DNA of 49,535 bases from an uncultured Chloroflexales bacterium (GCA_937902315.1 CALGUG010000020.1:1-49535); one strand, 5' to 3'. Numbered from the stretch's first letter, positions 32,692 to 42,196 are shown. A program made the numbers and translations. The notes: generated from the sequence alone by a model not told the origin.

Positions 32692-34335
32692 TTAGGCTTT
32701 ATTTGCCTCCAATGGAAGAGAGAAGGCGAACGTGCTTCCTTGACCACCGTTGCTTTCGACCCAAATGCGCCCGCCATGTGCTTCGATCACCAAGCGGCTG
32801 AAGGTTAAGCCGAGGGCTGATCCAGCACGTTCGTCGGGCAAACTACTCAAGCGCGAGAAAATCGTACTCTGTACTTCGGGCGGAAGTCCCGGCCCTTGAT
32901 CTGTGATTCGTACCACAATCGATCCGCCAGAACGTTGGGTCTGAACATGCACAGTGCTATAGGGCGGACTCTGTCGTAATGCATTGTACAACAGATTCAC
33001 AAATGCACGTAAGAGCCGTTCTTTGTCTAATAAAAGTACCGCATCGGTGCTGTATTCGGCTACGACGTGAACCGAACTCTGTTGGGCCTGAGGTGCGGTC
33101 TGGGCGATGCCGCTTTCGAGCACAGCCCGCAAAGCTGTGGGCGCGCGCCGCAGCACATCGCGCGATTCTTCGAGGCTGTTGACCTCGCGCAAGGTCTCCA
33201 TCAGGTTTTGCAAACGCTGGCCGCTGCGGCGCGCTCCGACCAATACACGGTCGGCGCCATCGGGCAGATTTTTCTCGCCCAAAATCATTTCGAGCGCCGT
33301 CAGCATCGAGGTCAAAGGATCGTGCATCTCGCGCGCGAGCAGTTCGAGCAATTCACCGCGCAAGCGGGTTAGGCGCGCCCGTTCACGGCTATCGACCAAG
33401 ATATAGGTTTTGCCCATACCCTGCTGCTGCTCTTCGCGAACGACCGGCCGCAACTCGATCTGTTTAGTGAGCGAGCTTGGGCTGTCGTACTCATCGCTAT
33501 TGCCACGCAAACGCGCCAAGATCACATTAACATTGCGCCCCTCAAGATCGTCGTCATACAATTCAGACCAGAGCTGACGCGCCACTTGGTTGGCATACAC
33601 GATCCGGCCATCGCCATCGGTGCTGATCAATCCATCACTCAAGCGTTCAAAAACGGCATTGATATGGCGTCGTTCGAGCAGATGCTGCGTTCGTTCCTCT
33701 TCTAACTGCTGTTCGTTGGCTGCAACCCGACTCTCTAAATGCAGCGCATTGCGCTGGACAGCCTGCACCTGTTCGGAAAGGAGATCGCTTGTACGGCGTA
33801 AGGGACCCAGCACAAGCGCGACCAAGATTAAGATCAGCAATAAGATGCTTCCCGACAGGAGAAGCTCGGGCGGAAGAGGTGTAGGCATGCCAACCGAAAG
33901 CCACCAGCCCAATAAGATGAGCAAGGCGGTTGCGAAGCTGACAATATAAACTGCTTGAAACCCAATCAGGAGCGCGGCAAGGGCGATTGGTAGAGAACTC
34001 GCTGCAAAAAAGAGAGGTCTATAAGCGGGTAAATAGTAGATTCCTGCACCTTGGAGCACAAATAGGATCAAGACAAAGAGCCATCCACCCAAAACAAAGT
34101 GGCCGAAGCGTTGGCAGAGATAGACCAAAACTAACCAGGCGATCCCAACGCTCAGCCACATCACCTCCAAGGGCGCAATAAAAATCGTCCCTTGTATGAT
34201 GCGGGGTATGGCTATGCTTGCAATGATACTGAAAAAAATGACAATAGATACAAGAACACTACCGCCGAGTAAGCGACTACGACGCATACGCTCATGTGGA
34301 GTCAGCACGTTCATTGACACACTTGATTGGGACAT
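32692..34335 (-). CDS. PAS-domain membrane histidine kinase, orphan
   Basis: About 547 residues from ATG 34335. The frame continues upstream, but the -10 box at 34421-34426 lies inside that extension. Five or six membrane helices (about 20-190) are followed by a coiled coil (about 190-225), a PAS domain (VFERLSDGLISTDGDGRIVYANQ), a dimerisation region and an HATPase domain with NLLYNAL, TDQGPGLP and SALGLTFSR boxes. The H-box reads AREMHDPLTS: the position of the usual SHELRTP histidine holds Arg, and the only candidate phosphoacceptor is His338 in an EMHD context like HisKA_3 kinases. No response regulator is adjacent. The sensed signal is unknown. Confidence 0.85.
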   Translation of the reverse strand: MSQSSVSMNVLTPHERMRRSRLLGGSVLVSIVIFFSIIASIAIPRIIQGTIFIAPLEVMWLSVGIAWLVLVYLCQRFGHFVLGGWLFVLILFVLQGAGIYYLPAYRPLFFAASSLPIALAALLIGFQAVYIVSFATALLILLGWWLSVGMPTPLPPELLLSGSILLLILILVALVLGPLRRTSDLLSEQVQAVQRNALHLESRVAANEQQLEEERTQHLLERRHINAVFERLSDGLISTDGDGRIVYANQVARQLWSELYDDDLEGRNVNVILARLRGNSDEYDSPSSLTKQIELRPVVREEQQQGMGKTYILVDSRERARLTRLRGELLELLAREMHDPLTSMLTALEMILGEKNLPDGADRVLVGARRSGQRLQNLMETLREVNSLEESRDVLRRAPTALRAVLESGIAQTAPQAQQSSVHVVAEYSTDAVLLLDKERLLRAFVNLLYNALRQSPPYSTVHVQTQRSGGSIVVRITDQGPGLPPEVQSTIFSRLSSLPDERAGSALGLTFSRLVIEAHGGRIWVESNGGQGSTFAFSLPLEANKA

Positions 34336-34420
34336 CTGTCGAGGCTCTACTGTTTGAGCGTTGCGCTTGGTTTTTGGCGAACCCGCTACCGCAGTAGGAT
34401 GATGTCGGCTTCTGGCTGCC

Positions 34421-34429
34421 ATTATACCA
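34421..34429 (-). promoter_or_regulatory. Extended -10 promoter of the PAS kinase gene
   Basis: On the minus strand TGGTATAAT forms a TGn extended -10 box. No good -35 is needed or seen. Initiation near 34413 gives a leader of about 78 bases. Confidence 0.6.
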
Positions 34430-34439
34430 CACAACCTTT

Positions 34440-35395
34440 CTCAGGCGACACGATTACTCACTCTAGAGGCACTAAACACTGGCACCCCTACAAGCTTCGA
34501 CCTAGATCATTTGTCACGATCCAAGTGTTATGGAAGCTGAGGTCTCGGTCTCTTCTATGTTAGCCAAGAGACAAGACGCTGACACTCCATGCTATAACAC
34601 TGGAAAGCGTATAACATAGGTGGATCGGAATCGCAGCTTGAAGTGGGTTTCCCATCCAAAACAGCTTACGTTACCTGCCTTCCTGAGCACGGCTCCGCTT
34701 ATGTTGACTATAGTCTGTCGGGAGTGACCCCTGTTTCCTAAACAACATAGACTTTCGAGGAAGCGGCACTACCCAATCTTGATAGGCACTCGATAATGAT
34801 GCTTGAGAATGTAGTGGAAGCTGTGTTATTCCAGTCTCAGCGTGAGGGTTGGTCTCGAATACTACTCGCACTTCCCTCATAGAGCACTCCTCATTGCATA
34901 CGGTACCATACAAGCCACACCTACGCGAACAGACGAGTATCTTTTCCCAGAGTTCAAGAACGATTCTCTCATTCCTTCTAACACACGAGGAAAGATAGAG
35001 GCAACACAAGCTACTTGGTCATAGCGAGCTTCTGGCACTTGCGAATCTCACAAAGCGCCACGAGCGGATCTAGCAACCATAGAAGGAGCAGAGACTAAGA
35101 TACCAGAGCGTAAGCCCCTCCTTAGGAGCACAAAATACTACACTGGTTCCGAAATACTATCGCAATTATAGCGTGTCTTCTACGATAGCATATCATACCA
35201 CTGATCAAGCAACATTTTGAACAAAACGTCTCGCTTAGGTACTATTTTACAACATTAAGAAGCAGTTAATTTCAACTAAATAGATACCATGCAGAGCTGT
35301 CAATTATATGACAGATCATACATAAAGAGTTCTCAATCCAGTAATCATTGTCGCAAAGCGCCTAACTAGAAATACTACAGCGCATCATATTTTTT
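34440..35395. other. Long gene-free region between two kinase genes
   Basis: No supported gene. The longest frame (34671-35009, minus) encodes a Cys-rich 112-residue peptide without family resemblance or ribosome-binding site. The composition turns AT-rich from about 35130. An inverted repeat TGTCA-N6-TGACA is at 35298-35313. None of the dispersed repeat families of the rest of the window occurs here. Confidence 0.55.
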
Positions 35396-36880
35396 CTACC
35401 CATTAGAAGGGGTAAGGTTATCCCACTTCGCTGTATTTGGCGATGTGAGTTGGAGGTCGCGTGATGCATCATAGAGGGGCAAACGGATCATAAACTGGCT
35501 GCCTTGACCGACGACGGAGCTGACATCGATCGTGCCCTGATGGGCTTCGACGATCCATTTGACGATCGCAAGCCCCAAACCCGCGCCACCTTGGTGATGA
35601 CCACGAGCCGGGTCAGCCCGATAAAAGCGCTCAAATAGGTAAGGAATAGCCTCGGGGGCAATGCCAGATCCTGTGTCGCGCACCGACAGACAGGCTTCGT
35701 CGCCCATACGATCTAAGCCCAACACCACCGTGCCACCAGCGGGGGTATGCTGGAGCGCGTTGACTCCTAAATTTAGGAGCGCCTGTTTGAGTTTATCACG
35801 ATCTCCCATCACTGCCAACTGGTCTTCGCTACCGATTCGCAAATGCACACCGTTCGCCAGCGGGCGCAGCTCGCGATGCACCTCCAGCAAGAGCGTATCG
35901 AGCTCGACCAATTCGCTACGCAACTGCGCACCAGCATCGCTCTGAGCCAAAAGCAAGAGGTCGTTAACCATGCGAATCAAGCGTGCGGTCTCGCGTCGCA
36001 TATCGACCACCGATTCTTCGACCAACTCGGCATTCTTGCTCGCGCCACGGGCCAAAATCTCCAAATTACCCTGCATAGCGGTGAGCGGAGTGCGCAGCTC
36101 GTGCGACACATCTGCAATAAAACGACGTTGGGTATTGAATAAACTTTCCAAGCGCCCCAGCAGATCGTTAACCGTCACAGCCAAACGGTGAATCTCATCT
36201 TGAGTCGAGGGCACGGGCACGCGCTGATCGAGATCTTCGGCGCTTACGATCGTCTGGACGGTATGCGTGATCTTATCGATCGGGTCGAGGGCCGCTCGCG
36301 TCAGCCAAGCGCTGCCTTGAGCCGCTGCCGCCAACGAGATCGCGCCCGCACCGAGCAAGGTATACAGCAAGACCTTTAAGGTTTCATCGATATCGCGCAG
36401 CGGGCGGCTGATCTGCAAAATGCCGACGGTGATCCGCTCGCCGTCAGCCATCTCGATGCTCAAGGGCACAATCAACGATTGAATGCGCATGCGGCCGATC
36501 TCGCGCGGCGGCAATAGGATCTCTTGGCCTGCCTGCAACCCCAGCGCCGCTTCGGGCAAGGGGATCTCGGGGAAAGAATCGGAGGAACGGCCCAGCAATT
36601 CACCTTGGGGCGAAAAGACCTGGGCGTTCATATTCGCATTAACGAACAAACTAGCTGGCTCGCCTAAAACCTGAAGCCTGCCGTTCGAGATCACACGTTC
36701 AAGGTTGGGACGACTGCGAATATAGATCGCGACCACTTGATCTCGCCCTGCGCGCAGATCCGATTCGACGCCGCGCTCAAGCATCAAGCGCACAGCAAAA
36801 TAAAGCCCTACCCCTATCAAGAGCAGTGCAACCCCAAAAAAACAGGTATAGTAAGTTGTCAAACGTGTTCGTAATGGCAC
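35396..36880 (-). CDS. HAMP-domain membrane histidine kinase, orphan
   Basis: A 494-residue EnvZ/BaeS-type sensor kinase. A first helix (about 12-33), an extracytoplasmic sensor of about 130 residues and a second helix (about 168-190) are followed by a HAMP domain (about 192-245, ALDPIDKITHTVQTI), HisKA with phosphoacceptor His260 in FIADVSHELRTPLTAM, and an HATPase domain with N-box NLGVNALQHTP, DTGSGIAPEAIPYLFERFYR and GAGLGLAIVKWIVEAHQG. The GTG start follows GGGGAG at 7 bases. A kinase of this architecture normally has an OmpR-type regulator gene beside it, but none is present on either side. Confidence 0.93.
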   Translation of the reverse strand: MPLRTRLTTYYTCFFGVALLLIGVGLYFAVRLMLERGVESDLRAGRDQVVAIYIRSRPNLERVISNGRLQVLGEPASLFVNANMNAQVFSPQGELLGRSSDSFPEIPLPEAALGLQAGQEILLPPREIGRMRIQSLIVPLSIEMADGERITVGILQISRPLRDIDETLKVLLYTLLGAGAISLAAAAQGSAWLTRAALDPIDKITHTVQTIVSAEDLDQRVPVPSTQDEIHRLAVTVNDLLGRLESLFNTQRRFIADVSHELRTPLTAMQGNLEILARGASKNAELVEESVVDMRRETARLIRMVNDLLLLAQSDAGAQLRSELVELDTLLLEVHRELRPLANGVHLRIGSEDQLAVMGDRDKLKQALLNLGVNALQHTPAGGTVVLGLDRMGDEACLSVRDTGSGIAPEAIPYLFERFYRADPARGHHQGGAGLGLAIVKWIVEAHQGTIDVSSVVGQGSQFMIRLPLYDASRDLQLTSPNTAKWDNLTPSNG

Positions 36881-37140
36881 AATTCATCTCCCCTAAAGTC
36901 ACTCCTCCACAGTGTAGCCCAGACGGCAACGAGATGCAAGGCTTCCCCAGTAGCGCCTAACTAGCTAACGATCTATCGCTATCTCAAATCGTGAGTCAAA
37001 TCCTGCAACATGTATCGCTGTTTCTACGTATCATTGATAGAAAATAACGCGACACACTCGCTGTCACAGCCATCGATCTATTCGTCGGCAACTGGTATAA
37101 GCACAACGAATAGTCTTCCATATAGAAAGTACAAACAGCA

Positions 37141-37554
37141 ATGACTGGTACTGTAATCATCCAAGACAAAAGCCCGAATCTGTTGATTCGTATCCTCTAT
37201 TTCGTGCTGGTCGGTATCTGGTTTAGCGGCATCTGGGCAACAGTCGCTTGGTTCCTCTGTATTACCATTATCGGCCTGCCCTTCGGCTTGTGGATGCTCA
37301 ACCGCCTGCCCCAAGTGACGACTCTGAAGGCTCAGAACAACGATCTCGTCGTTCTGCCTAGCGGTCAAGTGCTCCAACACAGCAAGCCGCAGCGTCCCTT
37401 CATCCTGCGTGCCATCTACTTCCTGCTGATCGGTTGGTGGTTCAGCGCCCTCTGGTTAGCGGCCGCTTGGGCGCTCTGTACGGTCATCATCGGCATACCG
37501 TTCGGCTTCTGGATGTTCAACCGCGTCCCGGCCGTTATCACCTTGGCGCGCTAA
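37141..37554 (+). CDS. YccF domain membrane protein
   Basis: A 137-residue protein with two copies of the YccF motif: LIRILYFVLVGIWFSGIWATVAW with ITIIGLPFGLWMLNRLP (about 15-60), and LRAIYFLLIGWWFSALWLAAAW with TVIIGIPFGFWMFNRVP (about 90-132). Each copy forms two membrane helices. YccF proteins are of unknown function. The start has no clear Shine-Dalgarno sequence. The gene is divergent from the HAMP kinase. Confidence 0.88.
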   Translation: MTGTVIIQDKSPNLLIRILYFVLVGIWFSGIWATVAWFLCITIIGLPFGLWMLNRLPQVTTLKAQNNDLVVLPSGQVLQHSKPQRPFILRAIYFLLIGWWFSALWLAAAWALCTVIIGIPFGFWMFNRVPAVITLAR

Positions 37555-37570
37555 GCCCTCAAGCCAACTC

Positions 37571-37717
37571 ATAGCAAATTCGTTTAAAGGCTTGCCCACT
37601 TGGAGTAAACAACAAAACCGGGGAAAGAGCACGATAGCGCGAAATTTCATACAACAAAAAGAGAGAACTTCCACTCTACCGAAGGCCAAAGAGAACCTAA
37701 TTAACCGAATTTGGTAT
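37571..37717 (-). repeat. MITE-like element, copy F (hairpin arm lost)
   Basis: This copy spans 147 bp. Terminal repeats ATAGCAAATTCGTTT (37571-37585) and AACCGAATTTGGTAT (37703-37717) are inverted copies with two mismatches. The right hairpin arm (37637-37655) is present while the left arm is missing, which accounts for the 18-bp shorter length than copy D. CTTCCACTCTACCGAAGGCC follows. Confidence 0.88.
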
Positions 37718-37724
37718 CATACAA

Positions 37725-37765
37725 AAGCGAGGTGGGTTTGAAACCCGCCTCGCTTCTTTTATTGC
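37725..37765. terminator. Bidirectional terminator
   Basis: A 13-bp stem (37725-37737 with 37743-37755, one G-U) has CTTCTTTTATT on the plus side and a TTTTGTAT run on the minus side. It serves the aminotransferase gene on the minus strand and may also stop transcription from yccF. Confidence 0.8.
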
Positions 37766-37822
37766 CAAACAAACCGAGAGCGTAACACAGTGATAACGGG
37801 ACTTATGCTTACTCTATCAAGT

Positions 37823-38983
37823 TTACGCCTGCAAAGCGCGCATAGCCGCTCCTAAACGCCGCGCACCCTCGCGCATCTCGTCTTCCTCCAACATGCTGAA
37901 GGCCAGACGAATAAAGCGCTGACCGCTTCCATCGCTGTGGAAGCGCGTGCCGGGCAGAAAACTCACGCCCATCGCTTCGGCCTTCTCCAGTAGGGTGAGG
38001 CAGTCCATTCCCTCGGGCAACTCGATCCAGATAAAGAAGCCACCTTGTGGTTTGGCGATCGTACAGCCCGCAGGCAGATGCTCGTTTAAAGCCGCCAGCA
38101 AGACCTCGCTGCGCGCTTTATAGGCCGCTCGCAAACGCGCCACATGCGGCTCCAGCTCGCCAGCGTGCAGAAACTCCGCCACAATATGAGCGGTCAGATG
38201 ATTCACACCGCCGCCGCTATCGATCATACCGCTGGTGACACAGCGCTGCACAAAGCTCGGATCAGCCACAAACCAGCCCAAGCGCAGACCGGGCGACAAG
38301 ATCTTCGAAAACGAGCAGAGCCGAATCACCCGTTCGGGCGAGCCATAGCTGGCCAAAGCGGGCGGCGGCGGCTGATCGAACCACAGCTCACGATACACAT
38401 CATCTTCAAACACAATTAGATCGTGCTGCTCGACCAGCTTCATCAGCTCGGCGCGACGGCGATCGCTCATAGTGCGGCCCGTCGGATTGGTAAAACTCGG
38501 CACCGTGTAGAGCAAACGCGGCCGTTTGCCCTGAGCAGCCAGACGCTCGATCGTCTCGGCCAGGGCGTCGCTGCGCAAGCCTTCTTGGTCTGAAGGCACC
38601 GCGATCAATTCGGGCTGGTGGTCGCGCAAAATACGCAGCGCCAAGTGATACACCGGCGATTCGACCAAAGCGACGTCGCCCGGCTTGACCAACAGCGTAC
38701 ACAAGAGGTCGATCCCTTGCGAAATACCGCCAGTGATAAAAATCTCTTGGGGTGTGGGCGCTTTACCATCGATCAGCTCAAGATGCTTACAGATCGCTTC
38801 GATCAGACGACCCGGCCCCTGCTCGGCACCATAGGCCAAGGCCGAGCTACCGAAATCGCGCAGGGCTACCTCTGTCGCACGCCCAATCCCTTCGATCGGC
38901 AACAACGAAGCGTGCGGGTGGCCCCAACCGAATTCAATCATCCCTTCACGAATAAAAAGCTGAACATTCGTCAAAGATGCCAT
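37823..38983 (-). CDS. PLP-dependent aminotransferase (class I/II, 2-aminoadipate type)
   Basis: A 386-residue fold-type I aminotransferase. It has FITGGISQGIDLLCTLL (cofactor phosphate loop), LVESPVYHLALRIL, the YTVPSFTNPTGRTMSDRRR motif with the conserved Asn, FEDDVYRELWFD, and the Schiff-base Lys227 in CSFSKILSPGLRLGW. The C-terminal Arg that binds the substrate carboxylate is in FIRLAFSM. It resembles LysN/AraT-like enzymes and the catalytic half of MocR proteins but has no DNA-binding domain. The specific amino acid substrate cannot be told. Single-gene unit. Confidence 0.92.
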   Translation of the reverse strand: MASLTNVQLFIREGMIEFGWGHPHASLLPIEGIGRATEVALRDFGSSALAYGAEQGPGRLIEAICKHLELIDGKAPTPQEIFITGGISQGIDLLCTLLVKPGDVALVESPVYHLALRILRDHQPELIAVPSDQEGLRSDALAETIERLAAQGKRPRLLYTVPSFTNPTGRTMSDRRRAELMKLVEQHDLIVFEDDVYRELWFDQPPPPALASYGSPERVIRLCSFSKILSPGLRLGWFVADPSFVQRCVTSGMIDSGGGVNHLTAHIVAEFLHAGELEPHVARLRAAYKARSEVLLAALNEHLPAGCTIAKPQGGFFIWIELPEGMDCLTLLEKAEAMGVSFLPGTRFHSDGSGQRFIRLAFSMLEEDEMREGARRLGAAMRALQA

Positions 38984-39555
38984 GTCTCTCTCAATCTAGA
39001 GCAACGTCTCTCTACCACCCACACGCCAAAATGTACGCGCAGTCTGGCAGTTCAATCGCAAACTATACCCAACAACACGGGCCACCATTATACAACCTTC
39101 GCCCGCAGCTCTTCCCTCGCTGTCTCACAAACGCACTATGTCAACCCGCACCATCTATCTGCAGCATTCAGCGCTCTAGCGGCTAGGTCTCTCCCGCAAC
39201 AAAGGCTTCTAGCGCGTCCGCCTCCGGCTATAAACAGTCAATCCGCCCCGATGAAGGGGCTATCTCTGTATGCCGATAACCCCCTGAAAAACTACAAACG
39301 GCATTTCGCATGACAACACACTCATTTGCAGACATGCAGCAACGCAAAAAGAGATTCGGCTTTGATCCGAAATCCGTTTGCATTGTTGGTTTGAGAGCGG
39401 TCTTTCGGCACACACAGCTACAAGCCTCGTTTGTTGGGCGGGATGCTGGTAGCCGTAGGCGGACGCGCCAAGTAACCAATGAAAGGGAAAGACCTCGCCG
39501 CCGCAATCTGAAGAAAGCAGACAGATTTGGCATGATATGCTTGAAAGCAAGCCGT
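38984..39555. repeat. Gene-free region with two GTAGCCGTAGG repeat copies
   Basis: Core copies lie at 39211-39231 (inverted) and 39448-39469 (direct). The second belongs to the long form 39405-39515 with CTTTCGGCACACACAGCTAC, GGGCGGGATG and ACCTCGCCGCCGCAATCTGA. GATCCGAAATCCG near 39365 and CAGATTTGGCATGAT near 39522 recall MITE ends, but no central hairpin is present. No gene is seen. Confidence 0.7.
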
Positions 39556-39590
39556 GAAAAAGTGATGCCCTGCACATGGCAGAGCATCAC
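39556..39590 (-). terminator. Terminator of topA
   Basis: On the minus strand a 12-bp stem (39579-39590 with 39562-39573, one G-U) and 5-base loop are followed by TTTTTC. Confidence 0.88.
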
Positions 39591-39619
39591 ATCTCATCTT
39601 CGCTTTAAGGCTAGATCGT

Positions 39620-42196
39620 CTATTCGTCGCCTTCGCTCACCACGGCGGCACTACGCTTACGAGTCGTCTTGGGAGCGGTTTTTGTGCTGGATGCCGCGCT
39701 TGCCTCGCTCTTTTTGCTGCGGGTCGTCGCCGCTTTGCGAGCAGTCACGCTACTAGCATCGGCCTTGGTCGCCTTGGTGCTTGTGCTTTTGGCGCGAGCA
39801 GTGGTGGCCGCCGAAGCCTTGGCAGTCGTCGCTTTGGTGCTACGCGCTGTTGCCGGCGCCTTCGTCGCACTCGCACTATTAGCTGGCGCTGCGGCCTCGG
39901 CCTCGGGATCGTACTTCTCGACTTCGGCCAAGTCGCTCACCAGATAGTCGCACTTCGGGTAACGGTTGCAGCCATAGAAAGGCCGTCCAAAGCGGCCACG
40001 TCGCTGCATCAGCTCGCCCTCTTTGCACTTCGGACAAGCGACACCAGTCGGCACAGGCAGTGGAGCAGGCTTGCCATCTTTACCAATGCGACGAGTGTTG
40101 GTGCAGGTTGGATAGTCTGAACAGCCTAAGAAGGGGCCGAAACGGCTCTTCTTAATCACCATCGGCTTGCCACACACATTACACATCACATCGCTGGTCT
40201 CGGGTGCGCTGCCCGCCTTCAAAACGATCTGGCCTTCGCTGTCGCGGTAGAAATCGCTGGTGAAATCACACGAATCTTCGCTCGGCTCTTTGCTGTAGCG
40301 TGTACAGGCCAAGAACTCGCCGTGGCGCCCAAACTTGATCGCCAGTTCGCCCTGGTGGCACTTGGGGCAGGTGATGCCCGTCAAAATCTCTTCGCGCTTG
40401 ACATTGCGCATGGTGTCACGGGCATGGTCTAGCGTTTGAGAAAACGGCCCGTAGAAATCGCGCAGCACCGGCACCCACTGCTTCTCGCCTTCGGCGATAT
40501 CGTCGAGTTTCTGCTCTAAATCCGAGGTGAAGTTATAGTCGACAATATTGCCGAAATGATCGACCAGCAGATCGGTCACAATGCGTGCGATCGTGGTCGG
40601 GATCAGCTTCTTCTCGGAAAGCTCGACGTAATCGCGTTCGATAATCGTCGAAATAATCGAGGCGTAGGTCGAAGGGCGACCGATCCCCAAGCGCTCCAGC
40701 TCTTTCACCAAACTGGCTTCGGTATAACGTGGCGGCGGCTCGGTAAAGTGCTGCAGCGGCAGCAGTTCCCACAGGCGCAATACTTCGCCCTCGCTCATGC
40801 TTGGCAGACGGCGCTCGCTATCTTCGTCTTCTTCGCCTTCGTCTAAGCTCACATTGTAGACCGCCAAAAAGCCTAAGAACTTGGGCACGCTGCCCGTCGC
40901 TCGAAACATGAAGGGCGGCGTGGCAGTCTTGCTGGCGGCTTGGCCCCGCGTCCAAGCGGCGATATCGACCGTGGTGTTATCGAAGATCGCAGGAGCCATC
41001 TGGCTAGCGATAAAGCGCTTCCAAATCAGATCATACAATCGATAGAGATCGCGCTCTAAGACATGCTCGAGATCTTCGGGCACACGCATGCTGCTGGTCG
41101 GGCGAATGGCTTCGTGCGCTTCCTGAGCACCCTTAGCTTTGGTGCGATAGATCGGCGCTTGCTCGGGCAGATAGTCTTTGCCATAGCGCGCTTCGATCAG
41201 GCGACGCGCCTCAGCTTGGGCCTCTTTCGAGACGTTGACGCTGTCGGTACGCATATAGGTGATCAAACCGACTGTGCCTTCATCACCACCGATATCGACG
41301 CCCTCGTACAAGCGCTGGGCCAAATTCATGGTGCGCTTGGCACTAAAGCCGAGCTTGCGGCTAGCTTCCTGCTGTAAAGTGCTTGTAATAAACGGAGGAG
41401 CTGGGTTGCGGCGTTTATCTTTGCGTGTAACCTTCTGAACCTGATAGCGCGCGCCATCGAGCTGATTTACAATTTCATCGGCGCTCTCTTTGTTCGTCAC
41501 AGCGAACTTATCTAGCTTCTTTCCAGCCCGCTCAACTAAAACAGAACGAAAAGCCGCCAAAGGGCGACCATCTGCATCAACACGCGAGCTGTCCGCTTGT
41601 TGCTTTAAGAGATCAGCTTCGATCGTCCAGTACTCTTGTGGTTTAAAGTTTTCAATCTCTCGTTCGCGCTCGACAAGCAGACGCACTGCCACCGACTGGA
41701 CACGCCCTGCCGATAAACCGCGCTTAACCTTCTCCCACAGCAGCGGGCTCAACTGATAACCAACCAAACGGTCGAGCACACGCCGCGCTTGCTGGGCATT
41801 CACAAGGTTCGCATCGATCTGGCGCGGGTGCATAATCGCGTTCTGAACCGCGTTTTTGGTGATCTCTTGAAACACTACCCGATGAACAGGAGTGCGCTTC
41901 GGGATGCCGACCGCTTGGGTGATATGCCAAGCGATCGCCTCACCTTCGCGGTCGGGGTCGGTCGCCAAATAGACTGTATCCGCCCCTTTGATCGCCGCGC
42001 GCAGTTCGCTCACAACCTTCTGTTTGGTAATTTCATAATCGGGCGCAAAATCATTGTCTATATCAATAGCAAGACCATTTTTTGGTAAGTCGCGCACATG
42101 ACCCATGCTAGCAGTCACGCGATAGCCTTTACCAAGATATTTCTGAATCGTCTTCGCCTTCGCTGGCGATTCAACGATTACAAGTTTATCTGCCAC
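39620..42196 (-). CDS. topA: DNA topoisomerase I
   Basis: TopA relaxes negatively supercoiled DNA by passing strands through a transient single-strand break. The protein has 858 residues from GTG 42196, chosen because GGGAGGAG stands 9 bases before it and the family start (M)ADKLVIVESPAKAKTI follows. The Toprim domain (1-115) contains ESPAKAKTI and YLATDPDREGEAIAWH. The active-site Tyr314 is in GLITYMRTDSV. Three C4 zinc fingers follow (CPKCHQGEL, CNVCGKP with CSDYPTC, CPKCKEGEL with CNRYPKC). The last 100 or so residues are an Ala/Thr/Ser/Lys-rich tail resembling histone H1-like tails, which probably adds nonspecific DNA binding. Confidence 0.97.
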   Translation of the reverse strand: MADKLVIVESPAKAKTIQKYLGKGYRVTASMGHVRDLPKNGLAIDIDNDFAPDYEITKQKVVSELRAAIKGADTVYLATDPDREGEAIAWHITQAVGIPKRTPVHRVVFQEITKNAVQNAIMHPRQIDANLVNAQQARRVLDRLVGYQLSPLLWEKVKRGLSAGRVQSVAVRLLVEREREIENFKPQEYWTIEADLLKQQADSSRVDADGRPLAAFRSVLVERAGKKLDKFAVTNKESADEIVNQLDGARYQVQKVTRKDKRRNPAPPFITSTLQQEASRKLGFSAKRTMNLAQRLYEGVDIGGDEGTVGLITYMRTDSVNVSKEAQAEARRLIEARYGKDYLPEQAPIYRTKAKGAQEAHEAIRPTSSMRVPEDLEHVLERDLYRLYDLIWKRFIASQMAPAIFDNTTVDIAAWTRGQAASKTATPPFMFRATGSVPKFLGFLAVYNVSLDEGEEDEDSERRLPSMSEGEVLRLWELLPLQHFTEPPPRYTEASLVKELERLGIGRPSTYASIISTIIERDYVELSEKKLIPTTIARIVTDLLVDHFGNIVDYNFTSDLEQKLDDIAEGEKQWVPVLRDFYGPFSQTLDHARDTMRNVKREEILTGITCPKCHQGELAIKFGRHGEFLACTRYSKEPSEDSCDFTSDFYRDSEGQIVLKAGSAPETSDVMCNVCGKPMVIKKSRFGPFLGCSDYPTCTNTRRIGKDGKPAPLPVPTGVACPKCKEGELMQRRGRFGRPFYGCNRYPKCDYLVSDLAEVEKYDPEAEAAAPANSASATKAPATARSTKATTAKASAATTARAKSTSTKATKADASSVTARKAATTRSKKSEASAASSTKTAPKTTRKRSAAVVSEGDE

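Noticed and set aside
32692..34335. Calling the PAS histidine kinase inactive because the canonical His is Arg
   Set aside because: A His three residues further on, in an EMHD setting, matches the HisKA_3 pattern, and the ATP-binding boxes are intact, so activity is plausible.
34671..35009. A 112-residue minus-strand frame in the gap between the kinase genes
   Set aside because: No ribosome-binding site, no family resemblance, erratic Cys content and no supporting context.
2431..37655. Dispersed palindromes read as a CRISPR array or its relics
   Set aside because: The copies are kilobases apart, lie in both orientations, have no regular spacers, and no cas genes are present.
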